Below, piece by piece: positions 12,689-14,861 of a stretch of 14,861 nucleotides of DNA. The position numbers were made by a program, and so were the translations under genes. Origin of the DNA: Bacteroidales bacterium (GTDB lineage: Bacteria > Bacteroidota > Bacteroidia > Bacteroidales > UBA932). The first letter of the stretch is position 1. The number at the start of each line of letters is the position of its first letter. The stretch is from NCBI GenBank assembly GCA_017551425.1, contig JAFZLQ010000083.1, forward strand, positions 1 to 14,861, read 5' to 3'. A model generated the notes under the pieces. It saw only the letters and a program-made list of their open reading frames with translations, was not told the DNA's origin and made no database searches.

Positions 12689-14398
12689 TTAGTTATCGAT
12701 GTGACTGTTTACGACTCTTAATACTTCAGCTTCAAACGATTCCGCTTCGGCAAGGATTTCCGAGGCGCGGGCGAGGAGGGGCGCGGCGGGAGCCTTGTCG
12801 GTGAGGCCGGAGGCGTTGATGCGCACGTTGAGGGCGGCGCCGCGGCATGCGGCACGCGCTGCGAGGGCGCCCACGCCGGCGTCGGAAGCGGATGCGGGAT
12901 TGCCCTTCTGCGCCATTGCAAGCAGCAGGGGGAATGCCTTGAGCGAGGCCTCCATGGTCCTGAGGGGCACGGAAGCCGCATTGAGCGTAGCGGCCTCGAT
13001 AGCAGCGGCGCGCGCGGCCTTCTCCTCCTCCGTTCCCTTGGGCATGCCGAAGCAGGCCATGATGCGGTCGAAGGCGGCGGTATCTTCATCCACGAGGTCG
13101 AGCAGCTCGTCCATGAGCTTCTGGCCCTGCACGGCGATGTCTGAAAACTCCTTCCAGCGCTCGTCCCAGCCGCGTTTGTGCGACGACAGGTTGGCGACCA
13201 TCGTGGCAAGGGCCGATGCCAGCGCTCCCATGTAGGCCGATATGGATCCGCCTCCGGGGGCAGGCGACTCGGATGCGGTCTCGCGGGCGAATCCCTCTGC
13301 GCTCATGCGCACCAGACGGTGCCTGCGGGCCTCCTCGGCCTCGTCCTGCATGAGGAACTCGATTACCTTCTCCCTGGGGTTGAAGGGCTTGAGGTCGTCA
13401 AGCGACATGCTCTTGACGGCAATCTTCAGCACTTCGTCTTCGCTGATGCCGAGGGAACGCTGCTGCTTCTCCAGGTAGTAGTTGCCGGCGTCCACCAGCA
13501 CCTTCTTGGGCACGAGGCCCACTATCTCGGCACCGGTGACTCGCAATCCGCGCGCAGCGGCGGCACGGCTGACCTCCTCGAACGCAACATGAAGCGGAGT
13601 GGCCTCGATATCGGTTATGTTCATGGACACCTGTGCGATGCCGTATTCGTCTATGTACCAGCCGATTGCCTTGCATCCCTTGAGGGTTCCGGGAATCCAG
13701 ATCTGGTTGCCGTCCCCGTCTTTGAGCAGCTTGCCGGTGAGCGAACCGCCCTCGCGCGCCTTGCGGCCTTTCTCTCGCACGTCGAATGCAACAGCCATGG
13801 CCCTGCGGGTGGAGGTGGTGTTCAGGTTATAATTCACCGCAACCAGGAAATTGCGGGCTCCCACGTTGGTGGCGCCGCTGCGGGCAACCACATCGTTATA
13901 CTCGTCAGGACTGAAATCGGGCCTGCGGGCAGGGTCCGCAATCTTTTCGGGCAATGCCTCGTACTCGCCGGCGCGGCAAACCGCCAGGTTCTTCCGTTCC
14001 GGCTTGTAAGCCGCAGCCTCATAGCAGTAACAGGGGATGCCGAGCTCAGCAAAAATGCGCTCCGCCAGGGTCCTGGCCAATGAAGCGCATTCTTCGAGCG
14101 TGATGCCCGATACAGGTATGAGCGGAAGGACGTCGGTGGCTCCCGAACGGGGATGGGCGCCATGGTGATGCCTCATGTCTATCAGTTCCTGGGCCTTGGT
14201 CACCCCTCGGAACGCAGCCTCGCACACGGCGGCGGGCTCCCCTACGAAGGTGACGACCGTACGATTGGTGGCTTCTCCGGGATCGACGTCCAGTACCTTC
14301 ACTCCCTCCACTGCCGATATTGCAGCAACGATACGGTCGATTACAGACATATCACGCCCCTCGCTGAAATTGGGGACGCATTCAACTATTTGTTTCAT
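12689..14398 (-). CDS. ftcD: Glutamate formiminotransferase/formiminotetrahydrofolate cyclodeaminase (fusion)
   Basis: Fourth step, replacing HutG or HutF-type routes. The N-terminal part (1 to ~330) transfers the formimino group from formiminoglutamate to THF, giving glutamate; the C-terminal part (~350 to the end) releases ammonia to form 5,10-methenyl-THF. Evidence: MKQIVECVPNFSEGR at the start, His82 in HHHGAHPRSGATDVLP (the position of the catalytic His in the mammalian enzyme), ARNFLVAVNYNL, then SPAPGGGSISAYMGALASAL, which opens the cyclodeaminase domain, and KGNPASASDAGVGALAARAA. The 569 residues are close to the ~540 of animal FTCD, so both domains are complete. I chose the ATG at 14398 over a TTG two codons earlier. 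It starts 6 bases after the lgt stop. Confidence 0.95.
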   Translation of the reverse strand: MKQIVECVPNFSEGRDMSVIDRIVAAISAVEGVKVLDVDPGEATNRTVVTFVGEPAAVCEAAFRGVTKAQELIDMRHHHGAHPRSGATDVLPLIPVSGITLEECASLARTLAERIFAELGIPCYCYEAAAYKPERKNLAVCRAGEYEALPEKIADPARRPDFSPDEYNDVVARSGATNVGARNFLVAVNYNLNTTSTRRAMAVAFDVREKGRKAREGGSLTGKLLKDGDGNQIWIPGTLKGCKAIGWYIDEYGIAQVSMNITDIEATPLHVAFEEVSRAAAARGLRVTGAEIVGLVPKKVLVDAGNYYLEKQQRSLGISEDEVLKIAVKSMSLDDLKPFNPREKVIEFLMQDEAEEARRHRLVRMSAEGFARETASESPAPGGGSISAYMGALASALATMVANLSSHKRGWDERWKEFSDIAVQGQKLMDELLDLVDEDTAAFDRIMACFGMPKGTEEEKAARAAAIEAATLNAASVPLRTMEASLKAFPLLLAMAQKGNPASASDAGVGALAARAACRGAALNVRINASGLTDKAPAAPLLARASEILAEAESFEAEVLRVVNSHIDN

Positions 14399-14404
14399 TG
14401 ACAA

Positions 14405-14861
14405 TTAATTAAGTGGCTTGGCGTAGTGGGTCTCTACCTTGGGCTTCTGCACGGGCTCCGGCTTCTCTGCGGCGGCCGGCTTGCGCGCCTTCACCGCATA
14501 TATGAGCATGGCTATGCCCAGCAGGATGAAAGGAATGGAGAGCAACTGCCCGATATTGATGGTGGTGAAACCGAGGTTAAAGAATATCCGGGCTTCCTTA
14601 ACGTACTCGATGATGAAGCGCATGCCGAAGCAGACCACGAGGAACAGCCCGAGGAAGAAGCCGCGGTGCAGCTTGTCCAGCCTGTTCTTGTAGAGCCACA
14701 GCATGATGCAGCCTATCACCAAATAGGTTATGGATTCGTACATCTGGGTGGGATGCCTCGGCTCGGTCTCTCCGCGGAGCTCGAAAACGACGCCCCAGGG
14801 GACATCGGTCACGGGACCGTAAATCTCCGAGTTGAAGAGGTTGCCCAGCCTGATAAGGGCA
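14405..14861 (-). CDS. lgt: Phosphatidylglycerol-prolipoprotein diacylglyceryl transferase, C-terminal part
   Basis: Inner-membrane enzyme that attaches diacylglycerol to the lipobox cysteine of prolipoproteins, the first step of lipoprotein maturation. The frame is open to the right edge, and its first visible residues are ALIRLGNLFNSEIYGPVTD, the Lgt signature (GxxxNSExxG). Then come PRHPTQMYES, also diagnostic, the membrane segments LVIGCIMLWL, GFFLGLFLVVCFGMRFIIEYVKE and IGQLLSIPFILLGIAMLIYAV, and a Lys/Pro-rich tail. The N-terminal half lies outside the window. A Val/GTG codon at 14812 is internal, not the start. With only 6 bases to ftcD, the hut genes may be read from an lgt promoter outside the window. 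Confidence 0.95.
   Translation of the reverse strand, partial: ALIRLGNLFNSEIYGPVTDVPWGVVFELRGETEPRHPTQMYESITYLVIGCIMLWLYKNRLDKLHRGFFLGLFLVVCFGMRFIIEYVKEARIFFNLGFTTINIGQLLSIPFILLGIAMLIYAVKARKPAAAEKPEPVQKPKVETHYAKPLN

Noticed and set aside
14405..14812. A complete 135-residue protein starting at 14812
   Set aside because: The frame continues upstream with the Lgt signature, so the codon at 14812 is internal and the gene is simply cut by the window.

Overview
The window comes from a GC-rich member of the Bacteroidota, most likely Bacteroidales; a Rikenellaceae/Alistipes-like genome is my guess. Three things support this. The gene order rplM-rpsI-rpsB is typical of the phylum. Several genes are preceded by the Bacteroidota promoter pattern TTTG-N19-TAnnTTTG. 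Histidine is degraded by a long-form urocanase together with a fused formiminotransferase-cyclodeaminase. Apart from one AT-rich toxin-antitoxin patch, base composition looks uniform and GC-rich.

Layout. (1) 1-1385, minus strand: rplM, rpsI and the start of rpsB, read from a well-formed promoter at 1446-1476. (2) 1386-2151: a non-coding stretch with a divergent promoter, a tRNA-Met(CAT) gene whose T-loop is not canonical, a long palindrome that begins inside the tRNA, a chain of short hairpins, and the first copy (R1) of a ~166 bp dispersed repeat. (3) 2152-3967, minus strand: a secreted/envelope protein of unknown function with its own promoter, then a HigB/HigA-type toxin-antitoxin pair. 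A second copy of the repeat (R2, 4089-4254) closes this segment, so R1 and R2 bracket about 2 kb of accessory DNA. (4) 4331-6921, plus strand: a secreted esterase, a YeiH/UPF0324-type membrane transporter and a small two-helix membrane protein whose apparent start codon lies inside a 116 bp inverted-repeat element. (5) 6922-14861, minus strand: lgt (partial), ftcD, hutU, hutH, hutI, folD, nearly gapless and with overlapping start/stop codons.

The right-hand operon is a complete route from histidine to glutamate. HutH makes urocanate, HutU imidazolone propionate, and HutI formiminoglutamate. FtcD moves the formimino group to tetrahydrofolate and releases ammonia, leaving 5,10-methenyl-THF. FolD can then interconvert that product with the rest of the one-carbon pool.

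The most unusual theme is the behaviour of short palindromic repeats. One sits in frame inside hutU and adds about 46 residues just before the NAD-binding glycine-rich loop. Another supplies the first ~35 codons of the small membrane gene. A third is fused to the 3' half of the tRNA. The pattern resembles the in-frame palindromic elements known from Rickettsia, although the sequences here look like repeats of the Bacteroidota. I saw no CRISPR array, phage genes or transposase gene.
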